In this document: piece after piece, positions 15,692-23,877 of the stretch | Layout: each line of letters opens with the position of its first letter | Position numbering within the stretch: position 1 is the first letter of the stretch | Source: Candidatus Woesearchaeota archaeon | GTDB taxonomy: Archaea > Nanobdellota > Nanobdellia > Woesearchaeales > UBA12501 | Length of the DNA stretch: 64,000 nt | Direction of reading: 5' to 3' | Assembly (NCBI GenBank): GCA_030651375.1 | Contig: JAUSFM010000016.1 | Span: 124,001-188,000 of the forward strand | Translations under genes and position numbers: made by a program | Notes under the pieces: model-generated | Databases searched by the model: none | Seen by the model: the letters and a program-made list of their open reading frames with translations, nothing else | What the model was told of the DNA's origin: nothing

Positions 15692-16582
15692 TTAGACGGT
15701 GTGCACCATGTCGGATGATTTGACGCTGTTGATGCTCATCTCCTTGAACAGGTAGCGCTCAAGCAGATTTTCAATTTCACCGTTATACACTTGCACCATG
15801 AGGGGTACGCCGGCAAACTTGTCGATTGAAATCCGAACCGTTGCGCCATCAGCGCGCTGGTATTCAACAATCACGGCAGCGCGGTTTTCCACCTGCTCGC
15901 CGCCAACAACTTGAGTGGCATAGGGAAGTGAAAAAAGCCAGTCACGGGGCAATACGGTTTTGTAATCGGCATATTCAACCGTGAATTTTTTGGTGCGGTC
16001 TCCGCAGCGCTCCTGTTCATGCGACTCGCAGTACGCTTCAGCAGTCTGTGTCGATGAATCAAGGTAGACCGTGTCAAAGTAGGTGCGTTTGTCCCATCTG
16101 TTGGGCTCGTACAACTTGATTTTCACTTTCGAGCCCTTGACAAGATACTGGTCACGAAGCAGGTTCCAGTTTTCTGAAGTTGCATAGTAAAAACTGTAGC
16201 TGGCTGCTTTTTTGAAGCTCTCGATAAGATTTGCAACGCGCTCGTCTGCATAGCCCGACGCAGAGGCGGTGTAGGGAGATGGAGAATCAGAAGGAGGTGG
16301 AACAGGCGGAACTGGTGCAGGCGATGGTTGTGGTTCAGCAATGACCAGCGCAGGTGGTTCTTCAATTAGAATGGGAGGTGTATGTGGTTGTTCTGCCGGT
16401 GCGGCTTCAACAGGAACCGGTTCTTCAACGGGAGCCACCGGTTCAGGTACTGCTACAGGCGCAGGCACTGCGGGCGTGGGTACTTGTTTTTCTTTAGGAG
16501 TAAACGAACAGCCGCTGAATAGGAGAACAGCGCACAGGAAAATAACAAAGATACCAAAATTATTTTTGATTGATCGTTTCAT
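15692..16582 (-). CDS. Lipoprotein with proline-rich linker
   Basis: A 296-residue protein with a signal peptide and lipobox LFSGC (Cys25). Then follow about 75 residues of Pro/Ala/Val/Glu repeats (PAPVAVPEPVAPVEEPVPVE) that would span a surface layer. A C-terminal domain (from about 110) begins with a helix and continues with strands (VKIKLYEPN, TYFDTVYLDSSTQTAEAYC). This domain looks like the outer-surface LolA/DUF-type beta proteins, but that is weak. A GGTGATG ribosome-binding site precedes the ATG. The similar proline-rich linkers in the protein at 18889-22563 suggest both cross the same surface layer. Confidence 0.65.
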   Translation of the reverse strand: MKRSIKNNFGIFVIFLCAVLLFSGCSFTPKEKQVPTPAVPAPVAVPEPVAPVEEPVPVEAAPAEQPHTPPILIEEPPALVIAEPQPSPAPVPPVPPPSDSPSPYTASASGYADERVANLIESFKKAASYSFYYATSENWNLLRDQYLVKGSKVKIKLYEPNRWDKRTYFDTVYLDSSTQTAEAYCESHEQERCGDRTKKFTVEYADYKTVLPRDWLFSLPYATQVVGGEQVENRAAVIVEYQRADGATVRISIDKFAGVPLMVQVYNGEIENLLERYLFKEMSINSVKSSDMVHTV

Positions 16583-16619
16583 TGATTCATCACCCAGTAT
16601 TTTTATCAGCGTTGGTCAG

Positions 16620-16838
16620 TCAGCGTTTTCGGTCAAGCGCAAGGATGTCTTCAACCGGCGCGCGTTCCATGGATATGATGCTGGCAACACACATGATGCC
16701 AAACACCAGCATGAATGAGAAGGCAAAACTGGGAGAGAGTTTGCCAAAGTGATAATAGAGCGCAGAGAGGAACAAGCCAAGGATTGCCATGAAAAAAAAA
16801 CTGCTGGGCAATGGCGCGGCATGGAAACGTTCAAGCAT
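16620..16838 (-). CDS. Small membrane protein, two transmembrane segments
   Basis: A 72-residue protein, MLERFHAAPLPSSFFFMAIL onward, with two hydrophobic segments (about 13-31 and 37-56) and a charged cytoplasmic tail (MERAPVEDILALDRKR). The ATG at 16838 follows an AGGTGATTTC ribosome-binding site, and a TATA-like box (AACTATATAAAAC, around 16872-16884) lies upstream. Function unknown. Confidence 0.6.
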   Translation of the reverse strand: MLERFHAAPLPSSFFFMAILGLFLSALYYHFGKLSPSFAFSFMLVFGIMCVASIISMERAPVEDILALDRKR

Positions 16839-16914
16839 GAAATCACCTTTTCTGACATAGACAGGAGGTGTGGTTTTATATAGTTTTTGTTCTTGAATAG
16901 AAAAAGGAAAAAGA

Positions 16915-17385
16915 TTACCGAGCCAACAGCATATCAACCACTTTTTCTGCTGCTTCTTTTTTTCGAGGAAATGCCGCCAGCGCGATCTTGAGGTGGAAAC
17001 ACGAGCCGCCGTCGGTCAGCAGCACATCATCACGAAGCAGGTGGGTTTTGTCGAACCGGACATAGAAAAACATGCTGTCGTCAATGCGGGATGATTTCTG
17101 GCGGCGAAGCAGTTCCTTGTCTGACGGCGAAAGAATAGTGGAGAGGTGGGTGAAAAAGAGTTTGAGGTGCTTTTGTTTGAGTATCACGAGTTCAAGGATG
17201 ATTATTTTTTTCTCATTGAAGCCCGCTGCAACGGTTCGTGTAAGCGTGACCAACTCTTTTTTTTCAGTTGGAGCAAAACAGTCTTCAAGAAGGCCGGAGA
17301 GGTTTTTCAGCGCAGTGGTGATAGCTTGCTCTGATTCTCCTTCGTTGACAAAAACACTGAGTTTTGCGTTGTGCGCGTACTGCAT
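16915..17385 (-). CDS. COG1325 RNA-binding protein (exosome-associated family)
   Basis: A 156-residue protein of the archaeal COG1325 / PF01877 RNA-binding family. Recognisable parts are the N-terminal strand (AKLSVFVNEGESEQAI), a central LVILKQKHLKLFFTHLSTIL and the conserved end SRIDDSMFFYVRFDKTHLL followed by a final strand with LKIALAAFP. Family members are often near exosome or ribosome-processing genes, though not here. The ATG at 17385 lies about 26 bases from a TATTTAAATA box (17403-17413). The longer frame to 17445 would run through that promoter, so the shorter start is used. Confidence 0.75.
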   Translation of the reverse strand: MQYAHNAKLSVFVNEGESEQAITTALKNLSGLLEDCFAPTEKKELVTLTRTVAAGFNEKKIIILELVILKQKHLKLFFTHLSTILSPSDKELLRRQKSSRIDDSMFFYVRFDKTHLLRDDVLLTDGGSCFHLKIALAAFPRKKEAAEKVVDMLLAR

Positions 17386-17436
17386 ACGATTGGGGAAATC
17401 TAAATATTTAAATAGTTTAGCCCTGTGGAGAGGATT

Positions 17437-18381
17437 ATGAAGCATTCTCTGTATATAACGCTGATTATTATTGCATTATTTGTCATCACCCAGTTTGTTG
17501 GCTTGATGACGGTCAACCGGCATATTAAGGTAGAAACGAGTGAAACCGGCGAGACGATTATTGTCCATCCGGAAACCGTGCTCGGCCAACCGTTGGTAGT
17601 GGAAGAGAGCCAGAAAAGCTATTCATTTATCTACATCAGTATGGGCGTGCTGCTCGGCACACTGCTGATACTTCTGTTCATCAAATTCAATGTGCAGACC
17701 GTCTGGAAGTACTGGTTTCTGCTCGCGGTCATCAGCACGCTTGCGGTTTCATTTGGCGTGTATGTGAATTACACTCTTGCAGGTATCGCAGCAGCGGTGC
17801 TCGGATTATGGAAAGTCTTCAAGCCCAATGTGTGGGTGCATAACCTCACGGAAATTTTTGTGTATACAGGCATTACGATTATTTTCCTGCCAATTCTCAA
17901 TTTGACGTCGGTGATTGTGCTGCTGCTGATTATTTCATTGTATGATATGTTCGCGGTGTGGAAAAGCAAGCATATGATAAAAATGGCACAGTTCCAGACC
18001 AAGGCGAACGTGTTTGCGGGATTGTTTATTCCTTATGCAAAGCCAACCGGATCTGTCAGCACACAAACTGCGCCTGCTAAAGGAAAGAAGATGCCGAAAA
18101 CGATACCGATGCAGCAGCAGACAAAAAATGCTGTGCTCGGCGGCGGGGATATTGCATTCCCGTTATTGTTCTCATCCACGGTGATGGAACATTTAATCAG
18201 GAACATCGGCATGGTTAAGGAAGTGGCGTTGGGGGTAACGGCTATCATCACGGCAACCACAACGCTCGCGCTGTTCTTGTTGCTCTACCTTGCAAAAGAA
18301 GACCGATTCTATCCGGCAATGCCGTTTGTAACGGCGGGATGCCTTGCCGGATTGGGAATTATTTGGCTTTGTGTTATTTGA
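17437..18381 (+). CDS. Presenilin / signal-peptide-peptidase-like intramembrane aspartyl protease
   Basis: A 314-residue polytopic membrane protein with all three signatures of GxGD proteases: ISLYDMFAVW with Asp170, LGGGDIAFP with Asp238, and PAMPF (293-297) in place of the PAL motif. The two aspartates face each other in the membrane and cut substrate helices. A hydrophilic loop (about 205-230) separates the two catalytic segments as in presenilins. Likely substrates are remnant signal peptides or membrane regulators. The ATG at 17437 follows a GAGAGGA ribosome-binding site; a GTG lies 12 bases upstream. Confidence 0.88.
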   Translation: MKHSLYITLIIIALFVITQFVGLMTVNRHIKVETSETGETIIVHPETVLGQPLVVEESQKSYSFIYISMGVLLGTLLILLFIKFNVQTVWKYWFLLAVISTLAVSFGVYVNYTLAGIAAAVLGLWKVFKPNVWVHNLTEIFVYTGITIIFLPILNLTSVIVLLLIISLYDMFAVWKSKHMIKMAQFQTKANVFAGLFIPYAKPTGSVSTQTAPAKGKKMPKTIPMQQQTKNAVLGGGDIAFPLLFSSTVMEHLIRNIGMVKEVALGVTAIITATTTLALFLLLYLAKEDRFYPAMPFVTAGCLAGLGIIWLCVI

Positions 18382-18418
18382 ATTAATAGAAGTGTGAGAT
18401 AGTATCGTTTAGTTATTT

Positions 18419-18607
18419 CTATTTACTCAACTTCCAATACCAAGAACTCATTCCGATAGCCCCAGCCACCGCAATCATGCTCAACGAGCGGGGAACGGAC
18501 CATGTGCCAACGATGATGTCCCATTGGTAGACAAGTCTGAGAATATGAAGAAAGGCAATGATTCCAAAGATGACTGCGCCAATCCGTAATGCTGTTTTTT
18601 GGGCCAT
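18419..18607 (-). CDS. Small membrane protein, 62 residues
   Basis: MAQKTALRIGAVIFGIIAFL begins the first of two membrane segments, connected by a short loop (YQWDIIVGTWSVPR). The C-terminus WYWKLSK is probably cytoplasmic. The ATG at 18607 is preferred because the upstream extension is poor in codon choice. Very similar small proteins without known function are common in DPANN genomes. Converges with the protease gene. Confidence 0.55.
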   Translation of the reverse strand: MAQKTALRIGAVIFGIIAFLHILRLVYQWDIIVGTWSVPRSLSMIAVAGAIGMSSWYWKLSK

Positions 18608-18632
18608 GAGAAAAAAAAGATAAAAAATAGAT

Positions 18633-18806
18633 TTACATATTTTTACTGACGTGGCACAGGCCCCATAGCAGGAACGCAACTGTCCACCAGTTTAGGTTCC
18701 ACCAGCTTGCCCAGCCCCAACCGAGGTCTTGTGCAAGGTACAGCACGCCCACAACGAGCAATGCCCATCCTTTCCAACCTGGAGATCCACACGTGTCTTT
18801 CTTCAT
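18633..18806 (-). CDS. Small tryptophan-rich membrane protein, 57 residues
   Basis: MKKDTCGSPGWKGWALLVVG starts the first of two membrane segments; the second is NWWTVAFLLWGLCHV. Seven or more tryptophans lie at the membrane edges. A GAAGGTGATTGTT ribosome-binding site stands before the ATG at 18806. Likely cotranscribed with the next small membrane gene. No function can be assigned. Confidence 0.6.
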   Translation of the reverse strand: MKKDTCGSPGWKGWALLVVGVLYLAQDLGWGWASWWNLNWWTVAFLLWGLCHVSKNM

Positions 18807-18888
18807 AACAATCACCTTCTTTTTTTATTATTGATTGAGTATATACGGGAGGTTGTCCTTTAAAAAATTTGTGGAAAAAGCAGGTGTT

Positions 18889-21800
18889 TTAGCTTGTCCT
18901 AACATTCACGCCTGCCATTCGCTGAGACGTGGGGTAGGTAATGATAAGGTCATTATGGGTATCCCGTGATGAGCCCAGCACAAACAGCGCGCCGTAGGTG
19001 GTCATGCCTTCAACTGTTTTCGCGGCTTTGTTGTACGTTGTATTGAGATTGGGAAGCGTAATTCCAGCAGCGCTGCCCGACACGGCAACGCGGATGGTGG
19101 TTGTTTCATCTTCTGTTCTGTTTTCAAGATAGCGTTTCGGCGTGCGCAGCACCACATCAACGGTTCCGCCAGCTCCTCCAAGCTCAAGCACGCCATTGCC
19201 CGCAACATTGATGTTGACTGAGCTGCTGTCCAGCGTGCCATCAGCGTTCTGGTCAACTACCACTCTGTTGTTGTCCGTGTTGACAAAGAAGGTATATGAC
19301 TGGCCGCCAACCATGAGCGTGCCTTTTTTGCCGCCCGCCTCAACCGCGCTGAACGTGGTAAAGTGCTCAACGCTGAATGTCAAGGTGTTGTCTTTGTAGC
19401 GAACATCTTTGCATTGTCTACAAATAGAGCCATCAGCAAGCAACGATGGATTTTTGAGGGCAAGATTTTCAATGGTCAAGATGGCTGGCTTGTTCAGCTC
19501 AGGAACAGCAACAACATCAACCGTGACTGTGCCTGAACTGATTTTGACTGTGCTGTCAAAGTCAATGCCGCGCGCGTCGATGGGTTCGAGGAAGTGCACG
19601 CCGCCTTTGCCGGGCACGGTAAGTTTCAAATTTGAAACACTCTTCAGCTGCTCGTCAGCCATTTCATGGAGGGGTGTAGATTCTGCATTTCTGAAATTCT
19701 CGTTTTTGAGGATCGATGTGTTTGCAGAAGTGTTTGCGGAAGGTGCCGGCGCAGATTCTTGCACGGGCTCGACAGGTGCGTCAGGAACAACACCATCACA
19801 TAGTTTTTTCGCTTCATCACGCGCTGGAATCATTTTGTTGAAATAGACATCGTGCGCCTGTCGATATACATCATCGTATTGCGATTTTGCAGCGGCGTCT
19901 TTGTAGCCGGATGCCTGATACGCGTCCCACGCTGTACGCACTTGGGGAACAACAGATTCGTATTCCGCTTTTAGTGCAAGATAACTCTGTTTCGCCTCGT
20001 CACATTTTTTCTGTTTGTCTTTTTGATCGAGATCTGTTTTTGAAGGACACGCAGGGCCGTATGTTGATGGTGGGGGGATTTCATACAAAGGATTGACACA
20101 TGTTTCTCGTGTCAAATCAGTCCGCACTGCATCCGCCGATGACTCACAATTTCCGCCTTCGAGCGGGAAGTAAAACCGCGTGCCGTCAGCCAGTGAAGGA
20201 CAATATTCGCAGCAGGTGAATGTATCATTTGGTGACGTATCAGGTGGTGTCTGTGGTGATGAGTCCAGTGCAGGAGGAGTGGTAGTAGAGGATGGTGGAG
20301 TAAGAGAAGGAGATGTTGCGGGAGGAGATACCTCTCCACCTGGTAATTGTGCAGGCCCCATTCCATGCGCAGCGTTCCAGGTATCAATATCCTGTTGGAG
20401 TTTCGGCAGGCATTTGTTTTTATATTCTGAAAGCAGCCGCTCCTGCATGGCGTTCATGTCCCCCAGCTTTTCGCCGAGTTCGTTGCACAAGCGATTCACG
20501 GCGCCGAGCATCTGCTGATAGTTCGTGCATTGCTGCAGACCAGGGGGGATGTTCACGCTGTTTTTGCAGCGCGCTATTTCTGCTTGAATGGCTTGGGACG
20601 ACCACGGGAATGCTTTTTCGACGACAAGGAAGTTGAAAAATTCAGAGCAGAGCGAAAAGGTATTTGCACCCCAGAGTGTCATGAAGAGTTCGCCGTTGCG
20701 CTCGGTCACGCCAATATCGCCAACCATATTCCCCAAATCAGTTTCAATTATGCGCAGGTTTTGGTCGCATTGCTGTTTGAATTTTTCTTGCTGTATTTCT
20801 GCTTCAATCTGTTGTTGGCGCGCGGCATTTTCTTCCGGCGTGCCAAAGTAGCCGCCTTTGTTATCTAGTACAGGATCAGGTTCAACTACCGGCGGTACTG
20901 GTTCAGGAGGAGCCAGAGCAGGTTCAGCAACGGGCGCAGGTGATGGCTCGACAGCAGGCTCTGGTTCTGGCACTGCAGGTGGCGATGGTTCAGCAACAGG
21001 AATCGGTTCAGGAGCAGGTAGGGACACAGGTTCAGAAGGTGTTGATTCTTTTTTTACATCTCCTTCTGCGGTCTGGAATCCGATAAGTGTTTCCAGCGGC
21101 ACTTTAATTCGGTTCAGCCCGACATAGTCGTCAAACAGCGATGCAAACGCACCAGTGGGGAACAGCGGCACACTTTTGGTCCCAGTACTCAAGTCGGTAA
21201 ATACCGCGTTCTGGCCGCTGATGCTCTCGAACTGGAGCACGTGGGTGGTGCCCTTGCCCTCATCACTTCTGCTGGTGACAATAAAATAATCATTCTCGTC
21301 GATATTGTAGTCGGATGCGTTTGCCCCTTCAGTAAAAATCAGGTCGTTGCGGTCAGTACCGTACCGAAGATTTCCACCAGTGATGGTGAGCAGGGGAACG
21401 GTGAATGAGAGGCCGGCATTGTTCGTGAACAAAAGGCGATATCCGCTGCCGGATGCGTCGAACTTTACCATGCTACCGGATACCGGACGCGCAACGCCAA
21501 GCGTACCAAGTCCACCGTAGCGGATGTCCCATACCGACGACAGCAGACCGAGTGGATTGCGCAGGTGTGCCATGATGCTGCTGCCCGACGCAACATACAC
21601 ATCACCATTCGTCATGTCTGCAGCGCGGAGACGGTAAGCAATGGAATCAATGGTAAAATGATTGCCGGTTTTCACCGCGCGAATTTTTATTTTGCCGTCG
21701 TTTATTTGTTGGCTGTTCACCACGACGCTGCCCGTGGTGAATTTGTCGTCGGTATAATCGGTATCTTCAAGAATAACCGAACGGGCACCGCCGAATGCAA

Positions 21801-22563
21801 GAATGACATGATCCCCAACGCCGCCCTCACCGGCTTCGTTGGTGAGAAGAGTGTTGATAAGAATGTGTACGCCGTTGTTGAGTATGATGAGTTTTTTCGC
21901 TTCAAGTGGCTTGCTCGTCTGGCCGTTGATGTTGAGTACCACACGGGGCGTGGCGTCGTTTGAAATCGTGACAACTGTAACCGTGTACTGCACACCGTCA
22001 ATGAGGAGTGTTTCGCTTTTTCCCTCCTCGATTGTTTTGGTGACCGCACCACCGGAGAGCCGCAATCTCAGGTTATTGCCCGTCACCACGGCTTGGGTAA
22101 CGGTAAATTCCTGGCCGAGCAGGAAGAGTTTTTCGTCGTCAATGTCCTTGAGCTGGTTGTGGTCGTCAATGGTACTTTGCAGGCCTGATGAAAAGGAAAC
22201 ACGATATTCAAAGAGGTCATCACCTTTTTTGCAGTGGAGAAAATTGCTGGTCTCGCCCTCGTTGTTCCTTCCGAAAATAACGCTGCACGCCTCGATGGGA
22301 TCAGAGGAAGCTTGGTCACGGAAGACAATGTTCTGGCTGTACGTTGTTTTGCCGTCGGCATAGATGACTCCATCTGCAAGCCCATCCCATGTTTCTTGTG
22401 TGATGGTGCGGTACTCATCGCCGATGTTTTGGTTCAGCTGGAGATTGAGGCTCAAAAGGCCGGTGGGGAGAAACGAAGACGGCGCAAATGAAAACATGCC
22501 AGCGAGGATGAGAAGTAGAACTACCAGAAGAATAGTATTTCCATCACCTCTTTCTTTTCCCAT
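18889..22563 (-). CDS. Large surface (S-layer-like) protein
   Basis: A 1224-residue secreted protein. The start is basic, then a hydrophobic stretch (ILLVVLLLILAGMFSF) acts as signal or anchor. Residues 40-500 are beta-rich repeats with many Thr, Asn and Asp, like archaeal S-layer proteins. A Pro/Glu/Ala linker follows (about 510-560), then a coiled coil rich in Gln (about 568-600). A second Pro/Ser/Thr linker (735-780) leads to a cysteine cluster (TFTCCEYCPSL), another helical part and a C-terminal beta domain ending MAGVNVRTS. The ATG is 26 bases after TTTAAAAATA on the minus strand. The leaderless mRNA and size suggest a major envelope component; S-layer identity is inferred. Confidence 0.7.
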   Translation of the reverse strand: MGKERGDGNTILLVVLLLILAGMFSFAPSSFLPTGLLSLNLQLNQNIGDEYRTITQETWDGLADGVIYADGKTTYSQNIVFRDQASSDPIEACSVIFGRNNEGETSNFLHCKKGDDLFEYRVSFSSGLQSTIDDHNQLKDIDDEKLFLLGQEFTVTQAVVTGNNLRLRLSGGAVTKTIEEGKSETLLIDGVQYTVTVVTISNDATPRVVLNINGQTSKPLEAKKLIILNNGVHILINTLLTNEAGEGGVGDHVILAFGGARSVILEDTDYTDDKFTTGSVVVNSQQINDGKIKIRAVKTGNHFTIDSIAYRLRAADMTNGDVYVASGSSIMAHLRNPLGLLSSVWDIRYGGLGTLGVARPVSGSMVKFDASGSGYRLLFTNNAGLSFTVPLLTITGGNLRYGTDRNDLIFTEGANASDYNIDENDYFIVTSRSDEGKGTTHVLQFESISGQNAVFTDLSTGTKSVPLFPTGAFASLFDDYVGLNRIKVPLETLIGFQTAEGDVKKESTPSEPVSLPAPEPIPVAEPSPPAVPEPEPAVEPSPAPVAEPALAPPEPVPPVVEPDPVLDNKGGYFGTPEENAARQQQIEAEIQQEKFKQQCDQNLRIIETDLGNMVGDIGVTERNGELFMTLWGANTFSLCSEFFNFLVVEKAFPWSSQAIQAEIARCKNSVNIPPGLQQCTNYQQMLGAVNRLCNELGEKLGDMNAMQERLLSEYKNKCLPKLQQDIDTWNAAHGMGPAQLPGGEVSPPATSPSLTPPSSTTTPPALDSSPQTPPDTSPNDTFTCCEYCPSLADGTRFYFPLEGGNCESSADAVRTDLTRETCVNPLYEIPPPSTYGPACPSKTDLDQKDKQKKCDEAKQSYLALKAEYESVVPQVRTAWDAYQASGYKDAAAKSQYDDVYRQAHDVYFNKMIPARDEAKKLCDGVVPDAPVEPVQESAPAPSANTSANTSILKNENFRNAESTPLHEMADEQLKSVSNLKLTVPGKGGVHFLEPIDARGIDFDSTVKISSGTVTVDVVAVPELNKPAILTIENLALKNPSLLADGSICRQCKDVRYKDNTLTFSVEHFTTFSAVEAGGKKGTLMVGGQSYTFFVNTDNNRVVVDQNADGTLDSSSVNINVAGNGVLELGGAGGTVDVVLRTPKRYLENRTEDETTTIRVAVSGSAAGITLPNLNTTYNKAAKTVEGMTTYGALFVLGSSRDTHNDLIITYPTSQRMAGVNVRTS

Positions 22564-22645
22564 AACGATAAAATTAATTTTTGTATTTTTAAATGTTGTC
22601 ACAAATAATGAGAATTAATTAATCTTTGACTGAACATACTATATA

Positions 22646-22942
22646 TTATACAGTTATGGCTGTTAGTTCTGGAGGAAGATCCTCTCCCATATCGTGATAT
22701 ATACTGCTTACAATACGCCTGCCATCCTGAGAAAGTGAATATTTCGATTCTGAACATACAATTATTTTCAATTCTTCTAATCTTTTAAGTTTTTCCTTAA
22801 TCGCTTCAATAGAGATTGAGAGATTTTTTTGTAAATCTTGTACTGTGACGTTTGGATTAAATTCAAGGAGGTAAAAAAGTATTTTGAGTGTGTTTACATC
22901 GCCCATTGCTTTAATCCATTCATCAAATTTGAGAGTGACCAT
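22646..22942 (-). CDS. Winged-helix transcription regulator (ArsR/MarR type)
   Basis: A 98-residue winged helix-turn-helix protein: GDVNTLKILFYLLEFNP, then VTVQDLQKNLSISIEAIKEK as helix-turn-helix and LEELKIIVCSESKYSLSQDG as wing. It lacks an added ligand domain. It sits beside the large surface protein gene and the unknown gene at 22975, either of which it could regulate. AT-rich codon use matches its right-hand neighbour and differs from the GC-richer surface gene. Confidence 0.7.
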   Translation of the reverse strand: MVTLKFDEWIKAMGDVNTLKILFYLLEFNPNVTVQDLQKNLSISIEAIKEKLKRLEELKIIVCSESKYSLSQDGRRIVSSIYHDMGEDLPPELTAITV

Positions 22943-22974
22943 TTTCTTAATAAAGGATTTTTTACTTATAAAGT

Positions 22975-23553
22975 TTATGCTTCTCCAGAAGGTTTGCCCT
23001 GTCCATTGAGTGACATATAGACTAACCTAAAACTTTCTCTTATGGCTATTTTGGTTGCTTTGTCAATCATGTCTGCATCATCCTTGCAAAAGTAGATCCG
23101 TGGAAAATATAGTAAGTAAGTGTCTATTGACAAGGCACGTTCTAGAAGTTCAGAAGTTTCTTTGACAAAGAGATAAGTCTTTTCCTGGATATTTTTGTCA
23201 CCAGCAATTAAAATATTTTCGCCAATGGCTCCTGCACCACATGATTTTTTGTTCTCAAGTTTTAGTATTACCGGATATCGCTTTAAAGCTTGTCTCTCGT
23301 TATGGATATGATTTCCTTCTCTTGAAACTTCTTTTAAGGGTATTGCTGAATAAAATTGAGTGCGTAAGTTTTCAATTACTTTTTCCATTACATTAAGTTC
23401 TGTGTTATCTGATGAGTGGTCGCCCAAGATCAGAATTGGCACTGTTCGCGTCAGTAGCCTTACCTGCCTATGTGTATCAGCCCACCAATCCGTTTCTTTA
23501 GCTACTAGTTCATTTAATCTTGCGTTTTTCTGTTCTTCTGTTAAGTCAGCCAT
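22975..23553 (-). CDS. Hypothetical protein with possible nucleotide-binding Rossmann-like fold
   Basis: A 192-residue protein. VPILILGDHSSDNTELNVME resembles the first strand, loop and helix of TIR- or nucleoside deoxyribosyltransferase-like folds. AIRESF and FPRIYFCKDD follow later, but no catalytic glutamate could be assigned. Codon use is AT-rich, as in the adjacent regulator, so the two may have arrived together. The start codon lies at the edge of hairpin element B, which has replaced the usual upstream region; a second ATG two codons earlier (23559) is equally possible. Confidence 0.5.
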   Translation of the reverse strand: MADLTEEQKNARLNELVAKETDWWADTHRQVRLLTRTVPILILGDHSSDNTELNVMEKVIENLRTQFYSAIPLKEVSREGNHIHNERQALKRYPVILKLENKKSCGAGAIGENILIAGDKNIQEKTYLFVKETSELLERALSIDTYLLYFPRIYFCKDDADMIDKATKIAIRESFRLVYMSLNGQGKPSGEA

Positions 23554-23555
23554 AA

Positions 23556-23711
23556 ACATCCTCGCTTCGCTCGGAGTCCCAGCGCTTCGCGCAACGACCA
23601 ACCGCTAATCAGTTAGTATCCCCTATTTTTTTATTTTTTCCGTGCGCGGAGCGCTGTTTCCGCCGGAGGCGGAAACTCGTCGTGCACAACAGTTTTTTGC
23701 GAAGCAAAAAA
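23556..23711 (+). repeat. Composite hairpin element, copy B (diverged)
   Basis: ATCCTCGCTTCGCTCGGAGT (from 23558) and the following GCGCTTCGCGC hairpin (23582-23592) match copy C at 47456-47490 with few changes. Then come a perfect 9-bp hairpin GTTTCCGCC-GGA-GGCGGAAAC (23656-23676) and a TTTTTTGC-GAA-GCAAAAAA hairpin (23693-23711). The element fills the whole space between the gene at 22975 and the 3' end of tRNA-Trp. The left arm of its second hairpin is missing where the gene begins. Confidence 0.65.
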
Positions 23712-23718
23712 ATGTTGA

Positions 23719-23792
23719 TGGGGACGGAGGGATTCGAACCCTCATTCATCGCTCTGGAGGCGATTGTTCTAGCCAGGTTATACTACGTCCCC
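23719..23792 (-). tRNA. trnW: tRNA-Trp (CCA)
   Basis: 74 nt. The acceptor GGGGACG pairs with CGTCCCC, the anticodon stem is ATCGC/GCGAT, the seven-base loop CTCCAGA has anticodon CCA, and the T arm is GAGGG-TTCGAAT-CCCTC. The discriminator is A and CCA is not encoded. The D stem is weak (GTAT with GAAC), as is common in this tRNA. No intron is present, although tRNA-Trp is intron-containing in many archaea. Confidence 0.93.
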
Positions 23793-23818
23793 GATGACAA
23801 CGAAGAGAAAGATAATGG

Positions 23819-23827
23819 TATATAAAG
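23819..23827 (-). promoter_or_regulatory. TATA box for tRNA-Trp
   Basis: CTTTATATA on the minus strand, about 31 bases before the tRNA 5' end, allowing a few bases of leader. It is back to back with the TATA box of the ParA-like gene. Confidence 0.6.
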
Positions 23828-23846
23828 CTTTTTGAGTCCCATAAAG

Positions 23847-23856
23847 AATATATACC
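23847..23856 (+). promoter_or_regulatory. TATA box for ParA-like gene
   Basis: AATATATACC is centred 26 bases before the ATG at 23878, predicting a leaderless mRNA. Confidence 0.6.
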
Positions 23857-23877
23857 TCCTCAAAATAGCAGAGCGGA

